A stretch of DNA of 16,522 nucleotides from Bacteroidales bacterium. GTDB taxonomy: Bacteria > Bacteroidota > Bacteroidia > Bacteroidales > F082. Positions 1 through 7,796 of the stretch are shown in pieces (within the stretch, counting starts at the first letter, position 1; the number at the start of each line of letters is the position of its first letter). The stretch covers positions 1 through 16,522 of the forward strand of contig JAFRRE010000034.1 in the NCBI GenBank assembly GCA_017428285.1. Direction: 5' to 3'. The notes under the pieces are model-generated. The model was not told the DNA's origin. It made no database searches and was given only the letters and a program-made list of their open reading frames with translations. The translations under genes and the position numbers were made by a program.

Positions 1-1007
1 GAGCCGAGTTTAGTCTTGGTTTGTGCCTCAAACACAGGCTCTTGAATCCTTACGCACAAGGCGCAAATCAAACCTTGGCGGATGTCGGCAGGCTCGTATT
101 CCTTTTGATAGAACTCGCGCACCACGCGGGCATAGCCTTCGCGGAAAGCGGACTGGTGTGTGCCGCCTTCAGTGGTGTGTTGGCCATTGACAAACGAATA
201 AAAATAGTCGCTCGACTGACCATTGACATGCGTAAAAGCAGCCTCAAAGTCGCCGTCCTTGATATGGATGATGGGGTAGAGGCCTTCGCCTTCCATGTTG
301 TTCTGCAAGAGGTCAAGGAGGCCGTTTTTGGAATAATAGCGTTTGTCGTTGTATATCAAACTCAAGCCACGGTTGAGGTAGGCGTAGTTCCACACGCGCT
401 TTTCGATGTATTCATCCACATAGTGAAAGTTACCGAACAAAGCAGAATCCGGGATGAACTCGGTCAAAGTGCCAGTGTCACCATCGGACGGGATGATCCC
501 CGAATCATTAATCAACTTTCCCTGAGCAAACTCTACGATCCTTGTCTTACCCTCGCGGACCGACTGCACCTTGAAATAGGATGAAAGCGCGTTGACGGCC
601 TTGGTACCCACACCGTTCAAGCCGACCGACTTTTGGAACACCTTGCTGTCATATTTAGCACCAGTATTCAGTTGTGAGACGGCCTCCTTCAGCTTACCCA
701 GCGGGATGCCACGGCCATAGTCGCGGATGCTGACTTTCTTTTCTGCTTTGTCAACCCTAACTTCTATCTTCTTACCGAACCCCGAAGTGAACTCGTCGAT
801 GGAGTTGTCAATCACTTCTTTGATCAGCACATAGATACCGTCATCTTGCGAGGCACCGTCGCCGAGTTTGCCGATATACATACCCGGACGGCGACGGATG
901 TGCTCCATGTCCTCAAGATGGACGATGCTGTCGTCGTTATAGTTTTCAGTGGTAGGAATAGGGTCGCTATCTTGCGTGAAGATGTCGTCTTCGTTGATTT
1001 CGCTCAT
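1..1007 (-). CDS. parE: DNA topoisomerase IV subunit B, N-terminal part (cut by window edge)
   Basis: ATPase subunit of type II topoisomerase IV, which decatenates daughter chromosomes in the cytoplasm together with ParC. The frame is open from an ATG at 1007-1005 to the left edge, giving about 335 residues. The GHKL ATPase motifs are clear: EVIDNSIDE at residues 64-72 with catalytic Glu64 and Mg-binding Asn68, DYGRGIP at 96-102, and GLNGVGTK at 129-136. [12 protein letters not shown] lies at about 40-51. QTKTKLG, conserved in GyrB/ParE, is at the very edge. The TOPRIM domain lies outside the window. GLNGVGTK rather than the GyrB-like GLHGVG suggests ParE of the Bacteroidota type; GyrB is the alternative. 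The start is supported by MSEINEDD preceding the conserved [11 protein letters not shown] segment and by a -7 box just upstream. Confidence 0.93.
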   Translation of the reverse strand, partial: MSEINEDDIFTQDSDPIPTTENYNDDSIVHLEDMEHIRRRPGMYIGKLGDGASQDDGIYVLIKEVIDNSIDEFTSGFGKKIEVRVDKAEKKVSIRDYGRGIPLGKLKEAVSQLNTGAKYDSKVFQKSVGLNGVGTKAVNALSSYFKVQSVREGKTRIVEFAQGKLINDSGIIPSDGDTGTLTEFIPDSALFGNFHYVDEYIEKRVWNYAYLNRGLSLIYNDKRYYSKNGLLDLLQNNMEGEGLYPIIHIKDGDFEAAFTHVNGQSSDYFYSFVNGQHTTEGGTHQSAFREGYARVVREFYQKEYEPADIRQGLICALCVRIQEPVFEAQTKTKLG

Positions 1008-1024
1008 AAAAGTGGATTTGGTTG

Positions 1025-1032
1025 CAAAGGTA
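1025..1032 (-). promoter_or_regulatory. Putative -7 box of the parE promoter
   Basis: On the minus strand this reads TACCTTTG, a match to the Bacteroidota TAnnTTTG -7 element, 17 bases upstream of the parE ATG. No clear TTTG -33 box is seen at the expected spacing. It sits between the flippase stop codon and parE, so parE can be transcribed independently of the flippase gene. Confidence 0.5.
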
Positions 1033-1043
1033 CAAAAAAAACG

Positions 1044-2327
1044 TCAGAAAACACCTTTAACGGTTGTTTTAACCCATTCCCAATCTTCGCGATTTGGAAT
1101 CAAATGATACAAATGGCAATTCGTGTGTTTGTGGAAGACAATCCAATGGTAAACAAACAACGCCGTGTAAGTCAGCGAAGTGGTGATGGCAGCACCTCGG
1201 ATGCCCAACATGGGAATCAAAACAAAGGCTGAAACAAGTGTAACCGAAAGTCCGATGAGTGAGGCATAAAGGTTGTATTTCGGTTGACCCGTGCCAGAAA
1301 AATAGTTAGCCAAAATGGTGTGGGCAGAGAAAAACACGATTCCGGGCGCCATCAGAAGGATGACAGTGCGGATGTCAGCAAACTCACCTGAAAACACCCA
1401 TTCAAAGAATACCGTCGGTAGCAGACAAATGACCAACAAAGCGGTGAATGTCAGCAAGATGGCTACTTTCATAAAGCGCAAGGTAAGTTGAGCGGCGCGT
1501 TCTTCCTTTTCGGTGTTGCTTAATGAGGAGAAGGCCACTAGACCGATGCTTTGTCCCACAATATTGACACCTTCCGTAACTTGCGTACCCGAGGCATACA
1601 CACCGATGGATTTCTCATCGCAATGGGTGTTCAACAAATAGAGGCTCAAGCGCTTGTTCAGTGTACTGACCAAGGTTGAAAGTTGCATGAATGCACCATA
1701 ATGGAGCATTTCCTTCAAACTGTCTTTCAAAGGTTCTCCACCATCGCGTTTCAGCCTTGGGAAGAGCAGAATCCATCCGATGAGGGTGGCCAAACTATAG
1801 CCACAAAGTTGAGAGTAGAGTAGGGCTTTGGCCGTCCTCAGATTCAAAGCGAAAATCAACACTGCCATCATGGAGACCTGTGTCAATATTTGTATGAGGA
1901 ACAGCCAGTTATAGGTTGCCACCTTTTCTTTGCCAAGGAAATGGTTGAGGTTGAATTCATGCAGGCTGTAGACAAAAGTCATCAACAAAACAAGCCAAGC
2001 ATAGCCTTCGGGAACGATGGTGTGATAGAAGTTCGGGAAGAAATGTAAGATATTGAACAACAGTAGGTAAACCAGCATCACGAAGGCAATCCAGCCGTAT
2101 GAAATCTTCATCAGCGTGGCGACTTTCTTACGTGGCGTAAAATACACCAATCCGCTTCCTGCAATGAGTTCGATGCCTATTAATAAAAAGGTGATGTCGG
2201 TCTGGGCAATGAAAGCTTTGCCCCATTCTGCGGCACCTAGATAACGGGTTCCCATAATTAGGGTGGCCAATTGTGTTAACACATTGACCGCTCTTGCCGC
2301 GCCCGTACCGAGGATTTTCTTGAACAT
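1044..2327 (-). CDS. Oligosaccharide flippase family protein (Wzx/MATE-like membrane protein)
   Basis: Predicted inner-membrane exporter of lipid-linked sugars, 427 residues from the chosen ATG, made almost entirely of hydrophobic helices (about 12 to 14 by eye). The N-terminus (MFKKILGTGAARAVNVLTQL) and the LGAAEWGKAF segment resemble the polysaccharide biosynthesis/MOP superfamily, as do the GIYASGTQV-like middle and the C-terminal pattern with APGIVFFSAHTILANYFSGTG. The reading frame stays open 32 codons further upstream (to 2423), but that stretch contains a good promoter, so the ATG at 2327-2325 is preferred. It ends 36 bases before parE. No glycosyltransferases are nearby, so the exported glycan cannot be inferred. 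Confidence 0.8.
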   Translation of the reverse strand: MFKKILGTGAARAVNVLTQLATLIMGTRYLGAAEWGKAFIAQTDITFLLIGIELIAGSGLVYFTPRKKVATLMKISYGWIAFVMLVYLLLFNILHFFPNFYHTIVPEGYAWLVLLMTFVYSLHEFNLNHFLGKEKVATYNWLFLIQILTQVSMMAVLIFALNLRTAKALLYSQLCGYSLATLIGWILLFPRLKRDGGEPLKDSLKEMLHYGAFMQLSTLVSTLNKRLSLYLLNTHCDEKSIGVYASGTQVTEGVNIVGQSIGLVAFSSLSNTEKEERAAQLTLRFMKVAILLTFTALLVICLLPTVFFEWVFSGEFADIRTVILLMAPGIVFFSAHTILANYFSGTGQPKYNLYASLIGLSVTLVSAFVLIPMLGIRGAAITTSLTYTALFVYHWIVFHKHTNCHLYHLIPNREDWEWVKTTVKGVF

Positions 2328-2353
2328 TTTTAAGCCTAAATCGAAATAATGGG

Positions 2354-2386
2354 CAAAAATACAAAAATACTCCCTATCTTTGCAAA
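2354..2386 (-). promoter_or_regulatory. Promoter of the flippase gene
   Basis: The minus strand has TTTG (2386-2383), a 21-base spacer, then TATTTTTG (2361-2354). This matches the Bacteroidota -33/-7 arrangement. The -7 box ends 26 bases before the ATG at 2327, a normal short leader. A second TATTTTTG at 2369-2362 is adjacent but has poor spacing to the -33 box. Confidence 0.55.
2375..2382 (+). promoter_or_regulatory. Putative plus-strand -7 box, divergent from the flippase promoter
   Basis: TATCTTTG is a good match to the Bacteroidota -7 consensus and lies 25 bases before the ATG at 2408. It falls inside the spacer of the minus-strand flippase promoter, so the two promoters overlap. No TTTG -33 box is found at the expected distance. 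It would drive the small ORF and the two exported-protein genes downstream. Confidence 0.45.
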
Positions 2387-2407
2387 CTTTCCGAAAGTTG
2401 AAGATTA

Positions 2408-2580
2408 ATGAAACGCTTTTCACAGATACTTAAGTGATTTCCTCATATCAAGTCAACCCAAACAATGGCCCTTTGATTGACAAGAAAGACCGAGCCTTGA
2501 AAATCATCAAATCGTTGAGCGCGACCGATTTTTACGACAATCCGCCAACCATTTCCGATGATGGTTGGATTACTAAATAA
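2408..2580 (+). pseudogene. Small ORF with apparent -1 frameshift, unknown product
   Basis: An ATG at 2408 starts MKRFSQILK and hits TGA at 2435. The -1 frame then stays open from GTG 2434 to TAA 2578-2580, giving 48 codons (VISSYQVNPNNGPLIDKKDR at its start, ISDDGWITK at its end). Codon choice in this stretch is coding-like, with many C-ending third positions, and it stops 6 bases before the next gene. A -7 box lies 25 bases before the ATG. A one-base loss near 2432 would turn a gene of about 57 residues into this arrangement. No family is recognised. It could also be a decayed fragment or a short leader ORF. Confidence 0.35.
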
Positions 2581-2586
2581 CGCAAA

Positions 2587-4173
2587 ATGAAACAATTAGC
2601 TTTCATATTCCTGTTCAGCATCATTATGGCTACCCCATCCTGTACGATGGAGCAACCTCAAGTCGTGGTGGAAGAGACAGTAGTTGCCGACACCATCCCA
2701 CCAGTCATTATCGACTACGGCTTCCCCGACACCATGTATGCCTCAGCTGAGAAAGTGATGTTTGTCGTCGACACTTTCGACACATCAGTGCCATGCATGC
2801 TATCTGATTTCAAAGACCTTTATGAAGACGCACCAGGCATTTTCATGTTTCGTGGCAGCCCAACAAGAAACCCCAACTTCTGCGGGCATCTTCACGGCGA
2901 TTCCATCAATATCAACGTGGATTGGGTCTTCAAGACGGGAATGGACACTTCCAAGACTTCCCACGGCACTTGGTACGGCGGCACAGGTTGGACTGGACAA
3001 CCCGTCTATGTCCAATGGCCAGACAGCATTTTGGCACGTTTTGAACAATTGAACGACACGGTCATCGATCATTTATGTCCGCAAGAGCTCATCATCGCAT
3101 CACTGTGCGGCAATGTGTACTTCATTGATTTCCAAACAGGTGAAGAAAGCCGTAAATGCCTCGACACTAAAAACGTGCTGAAAGGAACGCCTTCACTCAA
3201 TCCTTTGTTTAACGGTCATCTTTATGTTGGACATGGGGTGGAGAAACATGCTCCTTTTGGCAATATCGTATTCGATATGTTCACCCATAGGACCATACAT
3301 TCTTTTGGAAAAGACCCGAAAGCGTGGCGTTCATGGGGCGCCTATGATTCTTCGCCCGTTGTCATTAGAGGCTTTGTATTCCGTCCCGGCGAGAATGGCA
3401 CACTTTACAAGTATTATATCGGCGATGGAGGCTACACCTTGCAATCCACACTACGCTATTCCTTGACCAAATCCAAGAGTTCGCCTGGCATTGAATCATC
3501 TATGGCTGTCTGCAAGAATTATGGCTATATCTCTGACAATGGTGGAAATATCCTTTGCGTCAATCTCAATACAATGAAGCCCGTGTGGCATTATTGGAAC
3601 CATGATGACACAGACTCCACTCCACTTGTAGACGTTGAAGACGGCATCCCATACGTGTACACAGGCTGTGAGGTTGACCGTCAAGGCAATACTGGAAAGA
3701 GCTATTTCGTGAAATTGCACGGACTGACAGGTGAGTTGATTTGGGAAGACACAATTTCGTGCCGCAGGCTTCACATGGGCAGCGAAAAGACCCTGGACGG
3801 CGGTATGTATTGTTCCCCCTTGTTGGGTGGTGGCGATTGTGAAGGCATGATTTTCAGCAACTTCTGCGTCAACACTACGGCTGTTCGCGGCTATTTTACG
3901 GCATTTGATAAGAATGACGGTCGCATTCTATATCAAACAAAGACCAAACAATATTGCTGGTCATCGCCAGTGGCATTCTATAATGACAAGAACGAGATGT
4001 TCATCTTTACCGCCGACACGAGTGGCAATGTCTATGTAATCAAAGGCAAGACAGGCGAAATCGTGGCAACACAAAGAGTTGGCAGCAATTTTGAATCGTC
4101 ACCCGTTATCGTCGACAATAAAATTGTTTTAGGGTCGAGGGGAAATAAAATCTATAAGATATCGTTACAATAA
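2587..4173 (+). CDS. PQQ-like beta-propeller lipoprotein
   Basis: Exported protein of 528 residues with a hydrophobic N-terminus and Cys19 in TPSC, a plausible though imperfect lipobox. The body is a series of beta-propeller-type blades with PQQ-repeat-like phrases: GNVYFIDFQTGEE near 175-187, GKSYFVKLHGLTGELIW about two thirds along, then GNVYVIKGKTGEIV, SSPVIVDNKIVLGS and GNKIYKISLQ at the end. FRGSPTRNPNFCG near 88-100 precedes the first blade. It probably acts as a binding or scaffolding protein at the cell envelope. There is no sign that it binds the PQQ cofactor. The next gene begins 3 bases after its stop, so the two are very likely co-transcribed. Many cysteines outside the lipobox are notable for an envelope protein. 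Confidence 0.8.
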   Translation: MKQLAFIFLFSIIMATPSCTMEQPQVVVEETVVADTIPPVIIDYGFPDTMYASAEKVMFVVDTFDTSVPCMLSDFKDLYEDAPGIFMFRGSPTRNPNFCGHLHGDSININVDWVFKTGMDTSKTSHGTWYGGTGWTGQPVYVQWPDSILARFEQLNDTVIDHLCPQELIIASLCGNVYFIDFQTGEESRKCLDTKNVLKGTPSLNPLFNGHLYVGHGVEKHAPFGNIVFDMFTHRTIHSFGKDPKAWRSWGAYDSSPVVIRGFVFRPGENGTLYKYYIGDGGYTLQSTLRYSLTKSKSSPGIESSMAVCKNYGYISDNGGNILCVNLNTMKPVWHYWNHDDTDSTPLVDVEDGIPYVYTGCEVDRQGNTGKSYFVKLHGLTGELIWEDTISCRRLHMGSEKTLDGGMYCSPLLGGGDCEGMIFSNFCVNTTAVRGYFTAFDKNDGRILYQTKTKQYCWSSPVAFYNDKNEMFIFTADTSGNVYVIKGKTGEIVATQRVGSNFESSPVIVDNKIVLGSRGNKIYKISLQ

Positions 4174-4176
4174 TCT

Positions 4177-5145
4177 ATGAAAAAAACACTGATCATTATA
4201 AGTCTTCTGCTTTTCGCCTTGTATTCAAACGCCTTCGCGCAGCTGATTGCTTGTCGCGACTCCATCAAACAAGGATATAATTTCTGGCTCTATCTGCCTG
4301 AAAACTATAATGCTCCCGATGTCAAGAAACCCGTGGTGATGTTTTTGCATGGGAAGAGCCTTTGTGGGAACAATCTGAACAAGGTTCGCAATTACGGATG
4401 CATCGATGCCCTGACCAAAGGCAGAACCATTGATGCCATTGTGGTGGCACCTCAAACGCAAGGCGCTTGGAAACCTGAAAAAGTGATGGACGTTTTTGAT
4501 TGGGTGAAAGACCATTATCCCGTCGACTCCAACCGTTTTTATGTTTTAGGCATGAGTCTTGGCGGTTATGGCACTCTCGACGTGGCGGCAAGCTATCCTG
4601 ATAGGATTGCAGCAGCCATGGCCATGTGTGGTGGTGCTTCGGTAAAAGAGCTGTGTGGACTTAACGAACTTCCTCTTTGGATCATCCATGGCACAGCCGA
4701 CCAAGCGGTGCCGGTAAGATGCTCCGAAAGGGTCGTCAAATCCATGATTCAATGTGGCGATACCAGCAAGCTCATTTTCGACAAAATGAGGGGCGTCAAC
4801 CATTCGCAGCTGGCACGCATCTTCTACCTTGACCAAACCTACGACTGGCTGTTTGCACACTCCTTGGCCGACTCTGCCAGATTAGTTAACAAGGACTATA
4901 GTATTTCGACCAAAATCATGAGAGATGCCTACTCCAACCTTGACAAAACCTTCAAAATCAACATAGTTGACTCGAGATCGGCATCCCATCCTTACCACGA
5001 AAAAGAGTATTACATTGTCAAGAAAGGAGACACTTTGAGCAAGATTGCTGTGGAGCATCAAACCACAGTCACCCTTCTTTGCAAGCTCAACAAGATAAAA
5101 AAGACTGACAAGCTACGCGTAGGCAGAAGAATTCGCATACGCTAA
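4177..5145 (+). CDS. Secreted alpha/beta-hydrolase (esterase/peptidase-like) with C-terminal LysM domain
   Basis: 322 residues. A signal peptide occupies about residues 1-21 (hydrophobic core, then AFA before Gln22). The hydrolase domain spans about 30-230: LHGKSLCG at 57-64 is an oxyanion-hole type segment, GMSLGG at 125-130 is the nucleophile elbow with Ser127, HGTADQAVP at 171-179 supplies Asp175, and NHS at 208-210 supplies candidate His209. This fits the poly(3-hydroxybutyrate) depolymerase/prolyl-oligopeptidase-like esterases. The C-terminus from about 278 (YYIVKKGDTLSKIA) is a single LysM domain, which binds peptidoglycan or chitin-like glycans. The enzyme is therefore probably held at the cell wall in the periplasm. 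The substrate is unknown. It is tightly coupled to the propeller lipoprotein upstream. Confidence 0.85.
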   Translation: MKKTLIIISLLLFALYSNAFAQLIACRDSIKQGYNFWLYLPENYNAPDVKKPVVMFLHGKSLCGNNLNKVRNYGCIDALTKGRTIDAIVVAPQTQGAWKPEKVMDVFDWVKDHYPVDSNRFYVLGMSLGGYGTLDVAASYPDRIAAAMAMCGGASVKELCGLNELPLWIIHGTADQAVPVRCSERVVKSMIQCGDTSKLIFDKMRGVNHSQLARIFYLDQTYDWLFAHSLADSARLVNKDYSISTKIMRDAYSNLDKTFKINIVDSRSASHPYHEKEYYIVKKGDTLSKIAVEHQTTVTLLCKLNKIKKTDKLRVGRRIRIR

Positions 5146-5169
5146 GCCCTAAGCTTGGAAAACAAAAAC

Positions 5170-5194
5170 AGCCTGCCAGAATTTCTGACAGGCT
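5170..5194. terminator. Bidirectional terminator between convergent genes
   Basis: AGCCTG (5170-5175) pairs with CAGGCT (5189-5194), and CAGA (5177-5180) with TCTG (5184-5187), with one C/A mismatch and an ATT loop. T-rich sequence follows on the plus strand and the A-rich run before it serves the minus strand. It lies between the convergent LysM-hydrolase and sugar transporter genes. Confidence 0.75.
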
Positions 5195-5220
5195 TGTTTG
5201 TTATTAGTTAACTGGGACAA

Positions 5221-6522
5221 TTAATCCACAGGGATGTCTTTGTTGACATTCTTCGAACCCCAGAGGGCGTAGAATAGCAAGAAGGCGAGGCCAACGACAA
5301 TCACCCAGTAGCTCTGGAGATAGCCGACGCCGCCCAGGCCGTCAACGATAGCGTTTTGGAGCAGGGGCAGGATACCACCACCGCAAACCAAAGCCATGAA
5401 GATGCCCGAAGCCTTTTCGGTGTACTTGCCCAATCCTTCAACCGCGAGGTTGAAGATGCCGCCCCACATCACTGAGGTGCAGAGGCCGATGCAGACCAAG
5501 AAGGCAGCATTGAGCGGAATGCTCTCCATGCCAAAGCCATGAGCACCATTGAAGGCAGGGAACTTGACCATCGTGGAAGGACCAAACATGGCCAACAGGG
5601 TGAGGATGATACCGATGGCAGATACAGTAGTCAGCATCGCTTTTGCAGAAACTTTACTGCCGATGATGCCACCGATCAGACGACCGATCAGCATCAGGAA
5701 CCAATAGGTGGCAGCCACCGAACCAGCTACGGCTTCGGCATTGACACCGCTGCCCAGCACATTAAGCTCAGGATTCTGGAGCCATTTATTCAACACATTC
5801 GGGATACCCACCTCGACACCCACATAGATGAAGATGGCGATGGCACCAAGCACGAAGTGACGGAAAGCCATGGGGCCTTTGCCCTTTTCCACTTGTTTGA
5901 CAGCTTCTTGTTTCTGTTCGTTCTCCGGAATCTTGGTCAGCAGGATGACGATGAAAGCGAAGGCAAAGATGCCCAAAGCCGTGTACATCAACGGGAAGAC
6001 ATCGCTGATCTTGGCATCAACAATGCTGGGAATCAACAAGCCCGTGATGATGATGACGGCAGTGCCACACAATGAGTTGAACGAGCCACCGATCTGGATG
6101 AGTTGGTTGCCTTTGTTGCCACCACCGCCCAATCGGTTCAGCATCGGGTTGACCACGGTGTTGAGCAAGCACATGCTGAAGCCTGCCACAAAAGCACCAA
6201 GGAGATAGATAGCAAAGCTGCCAAAGACACCCGACAAGGTCTGGATGCCGACACCGATAAAGCCCACAATCACAGCGATGAGTGCTGTTTTCTTGTAGCC
6301 TTTCTTTTGGAGCAAGTTACCCGAAGGGATACCCATCACAGCATAGGCGATGAAGTTGGCGAACACGCCAAGGGTGCCTTGCCAATTCGGGATTTTAAAC
6401 TGGTTCTTCAGGATGTCGCCCATGGGCGAAGCCAGGTTGGTGACAAACGAAATCATACCGAACAAGAGAATCATCACGATGATCGGAATGAAATAGTTCT
6501 GTTTTTTTACGGTTGTTTCCAT
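5221..6522 (-). CDS. Sugar MFS transporter, FHS family (glucose/galactose:H+ symporter, GluP/FucP-like)
   Basis: 433-residue integral membrane protein with about 12 hydrophobic segments split by a charged cytoplasmic loop at about 199-218. Family-like features are the N-terminal FGMISFVTNLASPMGDILK segment, PSGNLLQKKGYKKTA (66-80) as the MFS loop 2-3 motif, NPMLNRLGGGGNKGNQLI (125-142), and GIPNVLNKW in the second half. These are typical of the fucose and glucose/galactose permease family. As the last gene of a cluster with galM and galK, galactose (and possibly glucose) is the likely substrate. It ends just before the shared terminator. The start ATG at 6522 is preceded by a 19-base A/T sequence also found before another gene in this window. 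Confidence 0.9.
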   Translation of the reverse strand: METTVKKQNYFIPIIVMILLFGMISFVTNLASPMGDILKNQFKIPNWQGTLGVFANFIAYAVMGIPSGNLLQKKGYKKTALIAVIVGFIGVGIQTLSGVFGSFAIYLLGAFVAGFSMCLLNTVVNPMLNRLGGGGNKGNQLIQIGGSFNSLCGTAVIIITGLLIPSIVDAKISDVFPLMYTALGIFAFAFIVILLTKIPENEQKQEAVKQVEKGKGPMAFRHFVLGAIAIFIYVGVEVGIPNVLNKWLQNPELNVLGSGVNAEAVAGSVAATYWFLMLIGRLIGGIIGSKVSAKAMLTTVSAIGIILTLLAMFGPSTMVKFPAFNGAHGFGMESIPLNAAFLVCIGLCTSVMWGGIFNLAVEGLGKYTEKASGIFMALVCGGGILPLLQNAIVDGLGGVGYLQSYWVIVVGLAFLLFYALWGSKNVNKDIPVD

Positions 6523-6526
6523 AGGT

Positions 6527-6545
6527 ATTTGAGATTTAAAGATTT
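6527..6545 (-). repeat. A/T-rich leader repeat upstream of the transporter gene
   Basis: On the minus strand the 19 bases AAATCTTTAAATCTCAAAT sit 4 bases before the transporter ATG. The identical 19-mer occurs at 14552-14570, 2 bases before the ATG of the large BACON lipoprotein. The shared word has a period of about 7 to 8 (AAATCT units). It may be a translation-leader repeat or a dispersed microsatellite. Confidence 0.6.
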
Positions 6546-6561
6546 TATTTCTGTTTCATTT

Positions 6562-6636
6562 GGCTTTCAGCTGTCAGCCATCAGAATTCAGCCTCGGTAT
6601 TGCCATGCTGATAGCTGACTGCTGATAGCTGAAGGC
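6562..6636. repeat. Inverted heptamer repeat (TCAGC units) between transporter and galM
   Basis: The left arm (6562-6593) contains TCAGC-type words spaced by 7 bases (CAGCTGT, CAGCCAT). The right arm (6607-6636) has the complementary TGATAGC, TGACTGC, TGATAGC units. The ends GGCTTTCAGCTGTCAGC and, in reverse complement, GGCCTTCAGCTATCAGC differ only by transitions, so a folded strand could form a long hairpin. A related word is at 16489-16509. No ORF or transposase is present. Confidence 0.7.
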
Positions 6637-6645
6637 CTTTCATAA

Positions 6646-7701
6646 TTATAGAATTGAGAATTTAAAAATGATCGTTTCGTTGTATTCTTCGCCCGAACGC
6701 AGGAAGGTGCTGGGGAAATTAGGCTTGTTGGGCGAGTCGGGGAGGGCCTGGCACTCCAAAGCGACGCCCGAGTAGTCCTCATAGATGTGGCCGTTCTTGC
6801 CTTTCGGACATCCTGAAAGCCAATTGCCGGTATAGACCTGTACGCCAGGTTGGGTAGTATAGATCTTCACCATACGACCCACACCTTCATGCGATAACTC
6901 GGCAGCCAACGTAATCTTGTCCTTTGCCACGCCATCGATGACCCAGCAACTATCATAGCCTTTGCCATTAATTAGGTCTGGATAAGGTTCCTTAATGTCG
7001 CGACCAATGAGTTTAGCTTGGGTGAAGTCCATGGGGGTATCGGTCACTTGTCGCATCTCGCCAGTAGTGATCAACTCGTTGGTGGCTGGTAGGAAACGAG
7101 AGGCGTTCAGTCGTAGTTTGTGGTCAAGGATGTCACCATTGCCTTCACCTTTCAAGTTGAAATAGGTGTGGTTGGTCAGGTTGACAATGGTGGTGTCCGA
7201 TGAATAGGCGCAGAGACGGATGTTCAGCTCGTTCTCATCATTGAGGGTGTAGTACACCTTCGACACCAACTCTGCAGGATAACCTGCCTCGCCATCGGCG
7301 CTGAGGTATGTGAACACTACGCTCTCACCATTGATGCGGCTAGCCCACTTCTGGTTGGCGAAGCCGATGCTGCCGCCATGGAGATGATGCTTGCCATCGC
7401 CAGTATTGATTTCAAGCTGGTATTCCTTGTCATCAATCTTGAAACGGCCATTAGCGATGCGGTTGGCGAAACGGCCAGGCGTCTTACCCGCGCAGGGACC
7501 GTCGCCATAGTAATCCGTGGCGTTGGGGTAGCCCAGCACGATGTCATCCATATGGCCGTCACGGTCAGGTGTCACAATACTCACGATGCCCGCGCCAATG
7601 TCGCTTAGCTGCACCTTGATGCCGTTGGCATTGGTCAGAGTGTAGAGCTTGATGTCTTTGCCGTCGGGAGTCTTGCCCCAGGTTTTTACTTCGATGTTCA
7701 T
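6646..7701 (-). CDS. galM: Aldose 1-epimerase (mutarotase)
   Basis: Cytoplasmic-type enzyme of 351 residues interconverting the alpha and beta anomers of galactose and other aldoses, which supplies alpha-D-galactose to galactokinase. Key motifs: GRFANRIANGRF at 77-87, HHLHGG at 105-110 (His108), NLTNHTYFNLKG at 174-185 with the general acid His178, YDSCWV at 249-254 (Asp250), QVYTGNWL at 288-295, and GVALECQALPDSPN at 312-325 with the general base Glu316. There is no signal peptide. Length is normal for the family. It lies between the nucleotidyltransferase and the sugar transporter on the same strand. Confidence 0.95.
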   Translation of the reverse strand: MNIEVKTWGKTPDGKDIKLYTLTNANGIKVQLSDIGAGIVSIVTPDRDGHMDDIVLGYPNATDYYGDGPCAGKTPGRFANRIANGRFKIDDKEYQLEINTGDGKHHLHGGSIGFANQKWASRINGESVVFTYLSADGEAGYPAELVSKVYYTLNDENELNIRLCAYSSDTTIVNLTNHTYFNLKGEGNGDILDHKLRLNASRFLPATNELITTGEMRQVTDTPMDFTQAKLIGRDIKEPYPDLINGKGYDSCWVIDGVAKDKITLAAELSHEGVGRMVKIYTTQPGVQVYTGNWLSGCPKGKNGHIYEDYSGVALECQALPDSPNKPNFPSTFLRSGEEYNETIIFKFSIL

Positions 7702-7714
7702 TGTTGTTTATTTT

Positions 7715-7788
7715 GACGCGGGACACGGGACTGCGGGACGCGGGACCAAACCATAGTCTCGCGTCTCGTGTCTCGAAGTCTCGTGTCC
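7715..7788. repeat. Inverted array of GGGAC / GTCTC heptamers between galM and the nucleotidyltransferase
   Basis: The left arm (7715-7747, 33 bases) consists of 7- or 8-base units ending in CGGGAC. After an 8-base spacer, the right arm (7756-7788, 33 bases) has GTCTCG units that are the complement except for a consistent change (GGGAC versus GAGAC). In a plus-strand RNA the arms pair with G-U wobbles; in a minus-strand RNA the same positions are A-C mismatches. The array fills most of the 95-base gap. A TATTTTTG word (7795-7788 on the minus strand) overlaps its end and could act as a -7 box for galM, but this is weak. Confidence 0.7.
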
Positions 7789-7796
7789 AAAAATAC

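Noticed and set aside
21..584. Long open frame on the plus strand of 187 codons
   Set aside because: It lies opposite parE, whose minus-strand frame shows clear ATPase motifs; the plus frame has no recognisable domain.
2328..2423. 32-codon upstream extension of the flippase frame
   Set aside because: It contains the -33 and -7 promoter boxes and gives a Cys/Phe-rich N-terminus unlike the family, so the ATG at 2327 is preferred.
7715..7788. Possible rho-independent terminator between the nucleotidyltransferase and galM
   Set aside because: The arms have a mismatch in every unit on the transcribed strand and are not followed by a T-run; the genes probably remain one operon.
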